From the NCBI RefSeq assembly GCF_000758665.1, contig NZ_CP009285.1, positions 3,038,001 through 3,102,000 on the forward strand: DNA of 64,000 bases, given 5' to 3'. The DNA is from Paenibacillus borealis (GTDB lineage: Bacteria > Bacillota > Bacilli > Paenibacillales > Paenibacillaceae). This document shows positions 26,756 through 34,373 of this stretch, in pieces (position 1 is the first letter of the stretch; each line of letters begins with the position of its first letter). A model generated the notes under the pieces. The model worked only from the letters and a program-made list of their open reading frames with translations. It searched no databases and had not been told where the DNA came from. Made by a program: the position numbers and the translations under genes.

Positions 26756-26974
26756 ATGATCAGTGATGAACAGCTGGATGCCTACCGGATTTCCGGTGAA
26801 AAGATACGTGTCGTAAGGGATGGACTGGAGAGCAATGATGTCAGGGGGATCGTGCTGGCCTGGGATGAATCCCTGGTAATGATCCGCCGTCCGAATAAGC
26901 GGGTGGTGAAGCTGGACCGGAATTATCTGTATCAGCCCTTCAGCGAGCCGAGACCGGATGTTGACACACTGTAA
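26756..26974 (+). CDS. Uncharacterised small protein, 72 residues, beta-rich
   Basis: The protein is short and alternates charged and hydrophobic residues (IRVVRDGLESNDVRGIVLAW). It also contains RRPNKRVVKLDRNYLYQP. This pattern suggests a small beta-barrel (KOW- or SH3-like), possibly nucleic-acid binding, but the family is not identified. GAGAGGAGAT lies upstream of the ATG. It ends 125 bases before an SDR gene on the same strand. No membrane segment is present. Confidence 0.65.
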   Translation: MISDEQLDAYRISGEKIRVVRDGLESNDVRGIVLAWDESLVMIRRPNKRVVKLDRNYLYQPFSEPRPDVDTL

Positions 26975-27099
26975 CAAGCCAAGGATATTAGGCTGTGAAG
27001 ACGGCTATGGAATATACAATAGATCGCAACAGAGTACGCCCTGAGCGTACTTTTGTTGATTTTACAGGCCCCATAAACTGCATTGCACAGGAGGAATAT

Positions 27100-27891
27100 A
27101 TGAATCATCAGAATAAGAAAGCTGTCGTTACCGGCGGCGCTAACGGAATTGGACGCTGTATTACAGAGGAGCTGCTGAAGGCCGGGGCAGCTGTAGCCTG
27201 CATAGATACCGATCTTGAGGCCGGACGCTGGCTGGAGGAGTGGTATGGAGCGGAGCGGCTGTTTTTCTACCAGGGAGATATTGCTGAGCGTTCTGTCATT
27301 GAGGGTTTCACCGCACAGGTTATCAGCAGATTCGGTCAAGTGGATTATCTGATTAACAATGCCTGCATCAGCAAAAAAGGCCTGCTGTCGGAATGCAGCT
27401 ACGAGGATTTCGAATATGTGCAGCGGATCGGGGTTACTGCGCCGTATTATTTAACAATGCGGTTTAAGGAACACTTTGCGCGGGGTGCCTCTATCGTGAA
27501 CATCTCCTCCAGCCGGGAACGCATGTCCCAGCCGGATACCGAGAGCTATACGGCCGCCAAAGGCGGGATTGGCGCGTTGACCCATGGTCTTAGTGTAAGT
27601 CTGGCCGGTAAAGTGCGGGTGAATGCGGTCAGCCCCGGTTGGATTGATACCACTGCTTATCATGGGGCGGGGGAGACTGAGGAGCCGGTTCATTCAGAGC
27701 CGGACCGGCTGCAGCATCCGGCCGGACGGGTCGGAACACCGCCGGATATCGCTGCTATGGTGCTTTTCCTGTGCAGTGATGCTGCAGGGTTCATCACCGG
27801 GGAGAATATAAATATCGATGGCGGAATGTCCAAGCTGATGATCTATCATGGGGACGAAGGCTGGACCTATAATCCGGGAGGGAAGGCATGA
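27100..27891 (+). CDS. Short-chain dehydrogenase/reductase (SDR)
   Basis: This 263-residue Rossmann enzyme has the NAD(P) site TGGANGIG and the structural NNA motif. The catalytic tyrosine and lysine lie in YTAAKGG, with the serine in NISSSRER. The NNAG motif is altered to NNAC. The C-terminal part has the classical GGMSK end. A longer in-frame GTG at 26995 lacks a ribosome binding site, while ATG 27100 has AGGAGG at 6 bases. It shares a 4-base overlap (ATGA) with the next gene, so the pair is coupled. The substrate cannot be told. Confidence 0.85.
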   Translation: MNHQNKKAVVTGGANGIGRCITEELLKAGAAVACIDTDLEAGRWLEEWYGAERLFFYQGDIAERSVIEGFTAQVISRFGQVDYLINNACISKKGLLSECSYEDFEYVQRIGVTAPYYLTMRFKEHFARGASIVNISSSRERMSQPDTESYTAAKGGIGALTHGLSVSLAGKVRVNAVSPGWIDTTAYHGAGETEEPVHSEPDRLQHPAGRVGTPPDIAAMVLFLCSDAAGFITGENINIDGGMSKLMIYHGDEGWTYNPGGKA

Positions 27892-28565
27892 AGCTGCCAG
27901 TAATTAAGAATGCGCGGGAGTTAGCCGATCTGGTGCGTGAGATTGGTTTCCTTCCTTTATTCCGCTGTGAGATCGACGGTTTCTCCCTGCAGGAGTGTAC
28001 TCCTGCAGGCTACTGGTTCGTGAAGGATGTGGAAGGCCCGTGGGAGTGGCGTGAGGAAGTTGCGGCAGGGGGCGAGATCGCTTATGCGAAGCTTTTTAAC
28101 AAAAAAGCCGGGTTTATCAGCAAAGAGTGGTACCCAGACTTCGCCAACTACCGCCGGGACGGATACGACTTCGATGCCAGATATGATGATGGATTAGCTT
28201 CCATGCCCAGCAAACAAATTATGGATGTGCTGATGGAACATAATGAGGGACTGCTCTCCAATGAGCTCAAGCAGCTGGCCGGCTTCGGGAAAAACGGGGT
28301 CAAGGGCTTCGATACGGCAATGACGCATCTGCAGATGCAGACCTATATTACAGCCAGCAGATTCGAATATAAGCAAGACAAAGAAGGCCGTCCGTACGGC
28401 TGGGGAGTCGGGCGTTATGCAATGAGTGAGGACGTATACGGGGCAGAGTGGGTAACCTCGCGCTATGCTGATAAGCCTGCGGAATCAAAGGCGCGAATTG
28501 CTGAGCATGTAGCGAAGCTGTTCCCGGATGCGGGGATGAAGGAGATTGAAAAGGTAATTAAGTAG
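27888..28565 (+). CDS. AlkZ-related winged-helix-like protein
   Basis: This 225-residue protein resembles the group often called AlkZ-related in Bacillota and Clostridia, a set distantly linked to the HTH-type DNA glycosylases AlkZ/YcaQ. Supporting segments are the Trp-rich WFVKDVEGPWEWREE and NYRRDGYDFDARYDDG. A winged-helix-like region (HNEGLLSNELKQLAGFGKNG) and LQMQTYI also fit. Whether it has glycosylase activity is unknown; the QxQ/QxD catalytic motif of AlkZ was not clearly found. It overlaps the SDR gene by 4 bases. Confidence 0.6.
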   Translation: MKLPVIKNARELADLVREIGFLPLFRCEIDGFSLQECTPAGYWFVKDVEGPWEWREEVAAGGEIAYAKLFNKKAGFISKEWYPDFANYRRDGYDFDARYDDGLASMPSKQIMDVLMEHNEGLLSNELKQLAGFGKNGVKGFDTAMTHLQMQTYITASRFEYKQDKEGRPYGWGVGRYAMSEDVYGAEWVTSRYADKPAESKARIAEHVAKLFPDAGMKEIEKVIK

Positions 28566-28713
28566 GGGAGCGCAGCGCTCTGTACAGATTGAACTTTCGA
28601 TTTTTCGAATTTGGGGTTGCTGCGACTACAGAGAATAGATGAACTTACGGCGGCTATTGCCGTAAGTATTCTTATCCCGATATTTGTACCGGAGATCACA
28701 TTGCTTATTAAAA

Positions 28714-28892
28714 TCTTGCACAGAATACAACATTTTCCTCATGATTTTGGCGGTAAACCAGAATTGTTGTACAAAAGGCAGCATTTACTCCTTCTTCAGG
28801 CAGTTTGCGGGGGGAATTCTTGTATTTCATACAACAATCCCCCTAAACATGTGAGTATCGAGGTATCCAAGTTGCAATACGTACAACAATTA
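28714..28892. repeat. Array of four TTGTAC-type palindromes about 52 bp apart (copy B)
   Basis: Palindromes TTGCAC..TACAAC, TTGTTGTACAA, TTGTA..TACAAC and GTTGCA..GTACAAC are centred near 28723, 28770, 28827 and 28879. They share the motif of the arrays at 14939 and 55316, and the flanks AATTGTTG/CAACAATT recur. Confidence 0.75.
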
Positions 28893-29021
28893 TGCCTATG
28901 GAGTGTTAATTTAACAATCACAGGCTCGCTCTGCGGACAACGGGACAGTTATGAAGAATGGAATGGTTCGCTTTGGTTCAAATTCAAACCATACGGACCC
29001 TGTAGGGAAGTGTAGGTACAC

Positions 29022-29057
29022 AAAGAGCCTCGTCCATTAAATAGGACGAGGCTCTTT
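29022..29057 (-). terminator. Terminator of the 29076 gene
   Basis: AAAGAGCCTCGTCC and GGACGAGGCTCTTT form a perfect 14-bp stem with an 8-base loop. It lies 19 bases after the minus-strand stop. The T-run is short on both strands. Confidence 0.75.
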
Positions 29058-29075
29058 GTATTAACCAGTAATGGC

Positions 29076-29534
29076 CTAGAAAGACAAGGCCATCTGTTCC
29101 ACCCGTTCTTCTCTGGGCAGGACGGAGGCAAGCTCGGCACCCAGCCCGAGATAAGCACGCATGCGCAGCATCATCTCATTACGGAAGCCGGGCCATAGGA
29201 TATGGATATCGCCGGCGTATCCCCGGCAGGTATACTCGGCCGTAACTCCGCGCTGATCCTGGCGGATGGTATTGATCTTCAGCTGATGCGAAGTAAGCTC
29301 ACGGGTAACCTCCTGCAGCATCAGCGAAGTCTTCTTCGTGGCGCTGGAGACCAGCTCCATGTAGAGCTGGGGGGTCTTGAACAGACCGCTCTTACCAATA
29401 ACTCGGCAATCGCGCTCGAACACTTTATGGATAAACGTTAGCAGCAGATAGCTTCTGACAAGGGACAATTCGTCTTTGGTTATATCTTCAGGAAGTGTTG
29501 GTGTGATTAGGGTATTTCTCTTGGTAGTCGCCAT
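29076..29534 (-). CDS. Uncharacterised protein, 152 residues
   Basis: The ATG at 29534 follows GAGGTGA, which is preferred over an upstream ATG at 29603. The protein is mainly helical, with a Thr/Pro-rich start (ATTKRNTLITPTLPEDITKDE). A mixed alpha/beta C-terminus follows (YTCRGYAGDIHILWPGFRNEMM). No signal peptide or membrane segment is seen. The family is not recognised. It reads away from the tRNA-Leu gene and has its own terminator. Confidence 0.7.
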   Translation of the reverse strand: MATTKRNTLITPTLPEDITKDELSLVRSYLLLTFIHKVFERDCRVIGKSGLFKTPQLYMELVSSATKKTSLMLQEVTRELTSHQLKINTIRQDQRGVTAEYTCRGYAGDIHILWPGFRNEMMLRMRAYLGLGAELASVLPREERVEQMALSF

Positions 29535-29657
29535 ATAAATCACCTCATTTATAGTATGCGAACCTTTGTTCTCATTATACATCCTTTGGGTAAGTAAATG
29601 CAATATTCATCTTGAAAATTATTGGAAATAAACAAAATTAAAAAAATTAGAAAAAGG

Positions 29658-29686
29658 TTGACTCTGAAATCCCAGCATGATAAGAT
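29658..29686 (+). promoter_or_regulatory. Promoter of tRNA-Leu
   Basis: TTGACT (29658-29663) and TAAGAT (29681-29686) are exactly 17 bases apart and lie 36 bases before the tRNA. Confidence 0.7.
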
Positions 29687-29722
29687 CTATCTTGTGACTG
29701 CGTAAGCAAGTCAACCTAATAT

Positions 29723-29806
29723 GCGGTCATGGCGGAATTGGCAGACGCGCTGGCTTCAGGTGCCAGTGATAGCAATATCGTGGAGGTTCGAGTCCTCTTG
29801 ACCGCA
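29723..29806 (+). tRNA. tRNA-Leu (anticodon CAG)
   Basis: This is an 84-base class II tRNA. The acceptor arms GCGGTCA and TGACCGC pair perfectly with discriminator A. The anticodon stem CTGGC/GCCAG encloses the loop TTCAGGT, giving anticodon CAG. The long variable arm (TGATAGCAATATCGT region) and the T-arm GAGGTTCGAGTCCTC are typical of tRNA-Leu. CCA is not encoded; the next bases are TCA. Confidence 0.95.
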
Positions 29807-29820
29807 TCACTGATTTCAAC

Positions 29821-29864
29821 AAAAGACCCGTACATTTACCTTATAGGTAATGTACGGGTCTTTT
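29821..29864 (+). terminator. Terminator after tRNA-Leu
   Basis: AAAAGACCCGTACATT and AATGTACGGGTCTTTT form a long stem with small inner loops, followed by TTTTGTTG. It lies 15 bases after the tRNA. Confidence 0.85.
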
Positions 29865-30048
29865 GTTGTGGAGAAATGGAAATGAATACAGGCGGCGTCA
29901 GCCCAGATGGATCAGAATAGGCATTGTGTTAGGTATCATTAGTTTGGTAATATTATACATACGTAAGATTTTACCGGGAGTTCGATTGTTCAAGTCAGAT
30001 AAGAAATGTATGCGTCAACAGACAGGGGAGATAAAAGGAGGTCATTAT

Positions 30049-31059
30049 ATGACTGCTGCAATAATTTTTGCATCAAATAAATTAGGTGCAGTACATGACG
30101 ATCAAATGCAGTTGATGCTTGATAAATTTAATTTAGGTAAACTTATTTCTTTCCAAAAAACTGTGAATGGTGCTATGGGACAAACGATGTTTGTTTCCTC
30201 AAAAGAAGGAGATTTTATTCTAAAAGGAAATCCATTGTATCCCGGACAATTCATTGAGGAAAAATTCTTTATCGAAAACATACATAAAAGAACGAATGTA
30301 ACTGTTCCTACTCCCTATATAATCGATGATTCAGAAGAGATATTTGGATGGAGCTACTCTTTAATGCCTTGTCTTCAAGGGGAACATATGAATTCAGAAC
30401 ATCTAAAGGTCACACTAAATACAGCAGACAAGTTCGAAATTGCGGAATCAATTGCGAAGACTTTAGCTGATCTGCATAGCTGGAAAGTTACCCGGTTCGG
30501 CGAACTGGATACCAACAATCTCAATATTGCTGCCTTTGAGGGAAGTTATACGATATGGCTGTACAATCGAATTAAGTTTTGGTTAGAAGATGCTAAGAAG
30601 TATTCAGTAATAACGGATGAAGATTTAACAAGGGTCGATTTATTATTGGAGGACTCCAAAGAGGCTTTTGATGACTTTTCATCTCCAAGCTTCGTGATGG
30701 GCGATTTCAAGCCTGGAAACTTCCTAATACACCCAGGAATGAACGGCTGGGAAATAAGCGGTTTATTTGATTTCACTAATTCATATTTTGGAGACCCTAT
30801 TTCTGATTTGATAAAGATGATTACAGTCTATTTGGATAACGGTGAACCTGAACTCGCTAGTCATCTTATACAAGTTTATTTTAATGGTTCAGAAGAAAAG
30901 GAAGCCATAAAAAAACGTATCAAAGTACATATGCTTCATCAACGAGTCTTGGATTGGGGTTGTGCAAAAGCAATGAATATGGTTACTTGGGATAATGAGT
31001 TGTCATTTTCGTATTGGGTAGAGAGCTATACAGATTCAGTAGCAAGTCTACTAGTATGA
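30049..31059 (+). CDS. Aminoglycoside-phosphotransferase-like kinase (APH fold)
   Basis: This 336-residue protein has the APH/choline-kinase fold. The Brenner-type loop is VMGDFKPGNFLI, where the usual His is replaced by Met-Gly. The metal-binding segment GLFDFTNSYFGDPISDL is present. A nucleotide-binding N-lobe includes DFILKGNPLYP. The start at 30049 follows AAGGAGG. The gene is clearly more AT-rich than its neighbours and lies just after tRNA-Leu. It could phosphorylate an antibiotic or a metabolite. Resistance function is not shown. Confidence 0.8.
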   Translation: MTAAIIFASNKLGAVHDDQMQLMLDKFNLGKLISFQKTVNGAMGQTMFVSSKEGDFILKGNPLYPGQFIEEKFFIENIHKRTNVTVPTPYIIDDSEEIFGWSYSLMPCLQGEHMNSEHLKVTLNTADKFEIAESIAKTLADLHSWKVTRFGELDTNNLNIAAFEGSYTIWLYNRIKFWLEDAKKYSVITDEDLTRVDLLLEDSKEAFDDFSSPSFVMGDFKPGNFLIHPGMNGWEISGLFDFTNSYFGDPISDLIKMITVYLDNGEPELASHLIQVYFNGSEEKEAIKKRIKVHMLHQRVLDWGCAKAMNMVTWDNELSFSYWVESYTDSVASLLV

Positions 31060-31144
31060 AATGAATGGATGAATCTTATTTTACTCAGCTAATCGGCGGA
31101 ATACTTAATATTATTTTATAAATGTGAAGAGGAGGTTTTTATAA

Positions 31145-31399
31145 ATGGGAGAAAGACGATGGGGGATTGTCAAATGGTTCAAGGAAGATAAAGGTTACGG
31201 GCGGATAATGTTAGACGGGGCGGACGGAAACCATGTATTTGTGCACTTTAGTGAAATATTACCAGACCCTGTTAGGCTACCGAACGGCTTCCGATTTCTT
31301 AAAGAGGGACAGAAAGTTGCGTTCGACCTGATCGAGTTCCCAAGCATATCAGATTCCCAGCGAAGAACAGCTAAGAATGTGCTGATTATAGAGGATTGA
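31145..31399 (+). CDS. Cold-shock-domain-like protein
   Basis: This 84-residue protein contains the cold-shock core GIVKWFKEDKGYGRI (RNP1-like) and VFVHFSEI (RNP2-like). It is longer than Csp proteins (about 66 residues). A divergent insert follows the second motif, so it is CspA-like but atypical. It probably binds single-stranded RNA or DNA in the cytoplasm. AGAGGAGG lies upstream. It belongs to the AT-rich block. Confidence 0.82.
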   Translation: MGERRWGIVKWFKEDKGYGRIMLDGADGNHVFVHFSEILPDPVRLPNGFRFLKEGQKVAFDLIEFPSISDSQRRTAKNVLIIED

Positions 31400-31433
31400 A
31401 GGTTTTGTGATGTAAACAATATGAGGTGATCAA

Positions 31434-31877
31434 ATGAAGAAAGTATGGGTAAATAACTTGTTTATTTATTTGGGATTCTTAGTAATCGTGATCTTAGTTT
31501 TTGTATTAGGGTTACAATATCAGCATCATTTACAGGTAGAAGCAACTAAGACGTATCAACCTAAAACTAGTGTTGCCTTTTCTGTTCTTTTTCCGATTTC
31601 CTTTGGATTATTACTCGGTTTGCTAAGACTCTTTGAATTACTGCGGAAGACTGGAGACTGGACAATAAATTGGATGAAGCTCTGTATATTCGGCGTACCT
31701 TCACTCTATGTCTCCATACTTCCACTATTATTTTGGTCGGGTCTGTCTATTTCCTATAATGATTTACCTTTAGGCTACCTTTCGATTACTCCGGGAACAA
31801 CAGCTCATACTATTAGCGGTCTGATGTTCGGTTTCTTATTATTCTACGTAATTGAGAGGAAAATTAAAGAAGATTAG
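31434..31877 (+). CDS. Small integral membrane protein, uncharacterised
   Basis: This 147-residue protein has about four hydrophobic helices: near residues 8-26 (LFIYLGFLVIVILVFVLGL), 48-66, 81-100 and 122-142. It ends in a basic KIKED tail. No catalytic motif is visible. AGGTGATC lies before the ATG. It belongs to the AT-rich block after tRNA-Leu. Homology is not recognised. Confidence 0.65.
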   Translation: MKKVWVNNLFIYLGFLVIVILVFVLGLQYQHHLQVEATKTYQPKTSVAFSVLFPISFGLLLGLLRLFELLRKTGDWTINWMKLCIFGVPSLYVSILPLLFWSGLSISYNDLPLGYLSITPGTTAHTISGLMFGFLLFYVIERKIKED

Positions 31878-31947
31878 CATCGGGAGTTTCAGTTCTTCAC
31901 GTAAGCAAAGCGGGAATTGAGCCTAGTGAAATTAGGGGGCGATGTTG

Positions 31948-32400
31948 ATGGAAATAAAGTATTCAGTTAAAAATCCATCAAGGATTGGAACCATTATAGG
32001 CATGATTGCTATTATATCGAGTCAATCTGTTCTTGTATTCAGATTATGGGATCAGAGTGGGGTATTCTACGCTTCGTTAACAGTGGTTCTTTTGGGTTTA
32101 GTTCTACTGTTACTTGCATTGTACAGAACCTTTTTTAAGAAACTAACCGAGTTATGCTTATCCAATGAGCAAATTATATTAAATGGGCATATTGTTGATT
32201 CAAAGGATATTAAAGTGATAATGATCAGGGGTTACTTTAAACCTGTTATTGGGATATTACCTTACAGGAGGAAGATCGTCCCATTGGATATGGCATTCAG
32301 GTATTCAAAGGATGAAGATAAAGGTATCTCGGATTTAAAGAGTTGGGCAAAAATGAACAATGTAAAGATGGTCAATAAATCGTTTCAAACGTGGATATAA
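31948..32400 (+). CDS. Small membrane protein with PH-like domain, uncharacterised
   Basis: This 150-residue protein has two hydrophobic helices (near residues 15-33 and 43-63). A soluble region resembling a bacterial PH-like fold follows (LCLSNEQIILNGHIVDSKDIKVIMIRGYF). The start at 31948 is chosen because AGGGGG sits 8 bases upstream; ATG 31942 is too close. No function is assigned. It is the last gene of the AT-rich block. Confidence 0.6.
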   Translation: MEIKYSVKNPSRIGTIIGMIAIISSQSVLVFRLWDQSGVFYASLTVVLLGLVLLLLALYRTFFKKLTELCLSNEQIILNGHIVDSKDIKVIMIRGYFKPVIGILPYRRKIVPLDMAFRYSKDEDKGISDLKSWAKMNNVKMVNKSFQTWI

Positions 32401-32809
32401 ATGCCTTCTAAAGCGTTATCGGTACGGTCTGCGACTAGAATTATCTTATTTAGAGGATGAGCTTTCATCATCTCACCTCAACTAACTATCCCGTATCAGT
32501 ATCGCTCCAACCCAACTGGTTTCAATCCATCTATCTATACCCCGCCACACGTCATCCATCCGCCACGACATCGACCCTGCCCCACATCACCGATCCGCCT
32601 TACATCATCCATCCCCTCTAGCGTCCTTCTGCCCATCCCTGATTATTCCCGCAGTGTGTCCTTCCTGACAGAAACAACACCCGGAAGCGGGTATCATGAA
32701 AATACTGCATGTCTGCCTGCACATGATTTCCCGGTTTACCCGGCGGAAGCAACGTTTATCAGTGTTTTTGAGGCTGACAAGACAGGGGAATTCACCGTGC
32801 AGAATTGTA

Positions 32810-32839
32810 TTGACGCCCGAGTAACTAACATGTTAATAT
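32810..32839 (+). promoter_or_regulatory. Promoter of the permease-hyuA operon
   Basis: TTGACG (32810-32815) and TAATAT (32834-32839) are 18 bases apart. The palindrome TAACATGTTA (32826-32835) overlaps the spacer and the -10. Confidence 0.6.
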
Positions 32840-32893
32840 TTTCCCGAGACAAACTAACATGTCAGTGACGCTATATAGCATGTTAGCATGTTA
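32826..32893 (+). promoter_or_regulatory. Cluster of TAACATGTTA-type operator palindromes
   Basis: TAACATGTTA at 32826-32835 is a perfect palindrome. TAACATGTCA follows at 32855-32864, then two GCATGTTA copies at 32878-32893. The set lies over the promoter of the permease-hyuA operon. The best candidate binder is the GntR-family protein encoded at the end of the same operon; this is inferred. Confidence 0.55.
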
Positions 32894-32924
32894 TTCATAT
32901 ATTCCTATTACAGGAGGTTATTTT

Positions 32925-34271
32925 GTGGATGTGGCTAATGTTGTAATCGGTTTCATTATGGTTTTATCATTTTTTGGATTGGTGTGGTATTGCGTCAAGG
33001 GGTATAACCTCATGGTGGGCTTCTTCGTCATGTCGGTCCTGTGGACATCGATTGCCCTGATCGGAAATTCCATTCATCCAACCTCCGTTATGGAGGGCAA
33101 GACATTTATTGATGTCCTGACGAACGTCTTCCAGACGGGGCCGGAGAACTACGGTAAAGCGATTCTGGTTAACATTTTCTTCGGTGCCTTCTTCGGCAGA
33201 GTGTTGATTGACACAGGAATTGCAGCTACGCTGATCCGCAAGGTGGTAGAACTCGGCGGAGACAAACCCAGAATCACAATGTCGCTCTTATGTATTGTTA
33301 CAGCAGTAATCTTCACCTCCATGACCGGTATCGGTCCGGTAATCTCCATTGCTGTAATCGTCCTGCCTATTATGCTGTCACTGGGCATACCTTCACCGAT
33401 TGCCTTGTTCTCCTTCATGGGCTCCATTATGGCGGGGATCTTCGGGAACATTGTTAACTTCAAGCAGTATCAGGCTATTTTTGCCACAGCCAATGAAAGT
33501 TATGCCAGCTACGACTACAATACATATTTCAAATTCGGCATGATTGCGATGGCTGTCTCCCTGATCGTTGTTCTGGTGGTGTCTAATCTGTCGATGAACA
33601 AAAAGGTATCACGTGCCTGGGCGGCAACTCCGGATGCCGGAACTACGGTAGACGCACCTGCAATCTCCTGGATTTCCATCATCCTGCCGGTAATCGGTGT
33701 AGTGGTGTTCAAGCTTCCGATTATCTTCGGATTCATCGTTGCCGGTCTGTTCGCCTTACTGACCTGCGGCAAGTTAAAGGGTGGTTTTGCAAGCGTTTGC
33801 AGAATGCTGTCGAAGCAATTCTCCGACGGAGCGATCGATGTGGCACCGATGATCGGATTCTTGCTCACATTGTCCATGTTCAATAATGCGGCAACTTATG
33901 CTTCGCCTTATTTCAAAACACTGCTTGATGGTGCAATGCCTCAGACAGCGTTATTGCTCTGTATCGTATTCGCCATCCTGACACCGCTCGGCTTCTTCCG
34001 CGGCCCGATGAACCTGGTCGGTTCCGGTTCGGCCATTCTCGCAGTAGTTGTGGCTACAGCAGCCTGGCCTGTACAGTTCCTGTATCCTTTGTTCGCCATC
34101 ACTACAGTAGCTCCGCAGCATTTGGACGTTACCCAATCCTGGGTGGCCTGGGGCTTCGGATATACGAAGGTTCCGGCCAAGGAGTACATGAAGATGTCCA
34201 TTCCTACAGGCTGGATTATCGGGATTATTCTCTGCGCGATTGTATTCTTCATGTACGGCAATCTAGTGTAG
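32925..34271 (+). CDS. Ion-transporter-like permease, probable solute importer for the hyu operon
   Basis: This 448-residue protein has about 11-12 hydrophobic helices. Conserved-looking loops such as GPVISIAVIVLPIMLSLG and GFFRGPMNLVGSGSA recall the DcuC/CitM/GntP class of ion-coupled carriers. It starts at GTG 32925, 7 bases after AGGAGG; the frame continues upstream to 32859 but without a ribosome binding site. It is first in an operon with HyuA, an HExxH protein and GntR, so it probably imports a cyclic amide or a related organic acid. The exact family is uncertain. A cre-like palindrome lies inside the gene at 33788-33801. Confidence 0.75.
   Translation: MDVANVVIGFIMVLSFFGLVWYCVKGYNLMVGFFVMSVLWTSIALIGNSIHPTSVMEGKTFIDVLTNVFQTGPENYGKAILVNIFFGAFFGRVLIDTGIAATLIRKVVELGGDKPRITMSLLCIVTAVIFTSMTGIGPVISIAVIVLPIMLSLGIPSPIALFSFMGSIMAGIFGNIVNFKQYQAIFATANESYASYDYNTYFKFGMIAMAVSLIVVLVVSNLSMNKKVSRAWAATPDAGTTVDAPAISWISIILPVIGVVVFKLPIIFGFIVAGLFALLTCGKLKGGFASVCRMLSKQFSDGAIDVAPMIGFLLTLSMFNNAATYASPYFKTLLDGAMPQTALLLCIVFAILTPLGFFRGPMNLVGSGSAILAVVVATAAWPVQFLYPLFAITTVAPQHLDVTQSWVAWGFGYTKVPAKEYMKMSIPTGWIIGIILCAIVFFMYGNLV
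33788..33801 (+). promoter_or_regulatory. Intragenic cre-like palindrome
   Basis: TGCAAGCGTTTGCA fits the CcpA cre consensus (WTGNAANCGNNNNCA) and is an exact palindrome apart from the central CG. It lies inside the permease gene and might act as a transcription roadblock. The function is inferred. Confidence 0.35.
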
Positions 34272-34373
34272 CACCGCTTATGTCCAATCAGAACCGGCTG
34301 CTGCGCCTATGTCCGTCAGGAGCCGGTTATTCAAACTTCAATACAATTTAATGAAGAGAAACGGAGAAATCAT

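Larger units (their letters stand above)
28566..29075. other. 510-base gap with repeat array and terminator
   Basis: No gene is supported. The gap holds a GTTGTAC palindrome array (28714-28892) and the terminator hairpin at 29022-29057. Confidence 0.6.
32401..32924. other. 524-base gap with C-rich, G-poor stretch and hyu promoter
   Basis: No gene is supported. About 32500-32640 is C-rich and almost free of G on the plus strand, with recurring CATCCATCC and GATCCGCC words. The end of the gap holds the promoter and palindromes of the permease-hyuA operon (32810-32893). Confidence 0.6.

Noticed and set aside
29807..32924. Duplicate tRNA-Leu 3' end as attachment site of an integrated element
   Set aside because: No second copy of the T-arm and acceptor sequence was found downstream to 33 kb, and no integrase gene is present.
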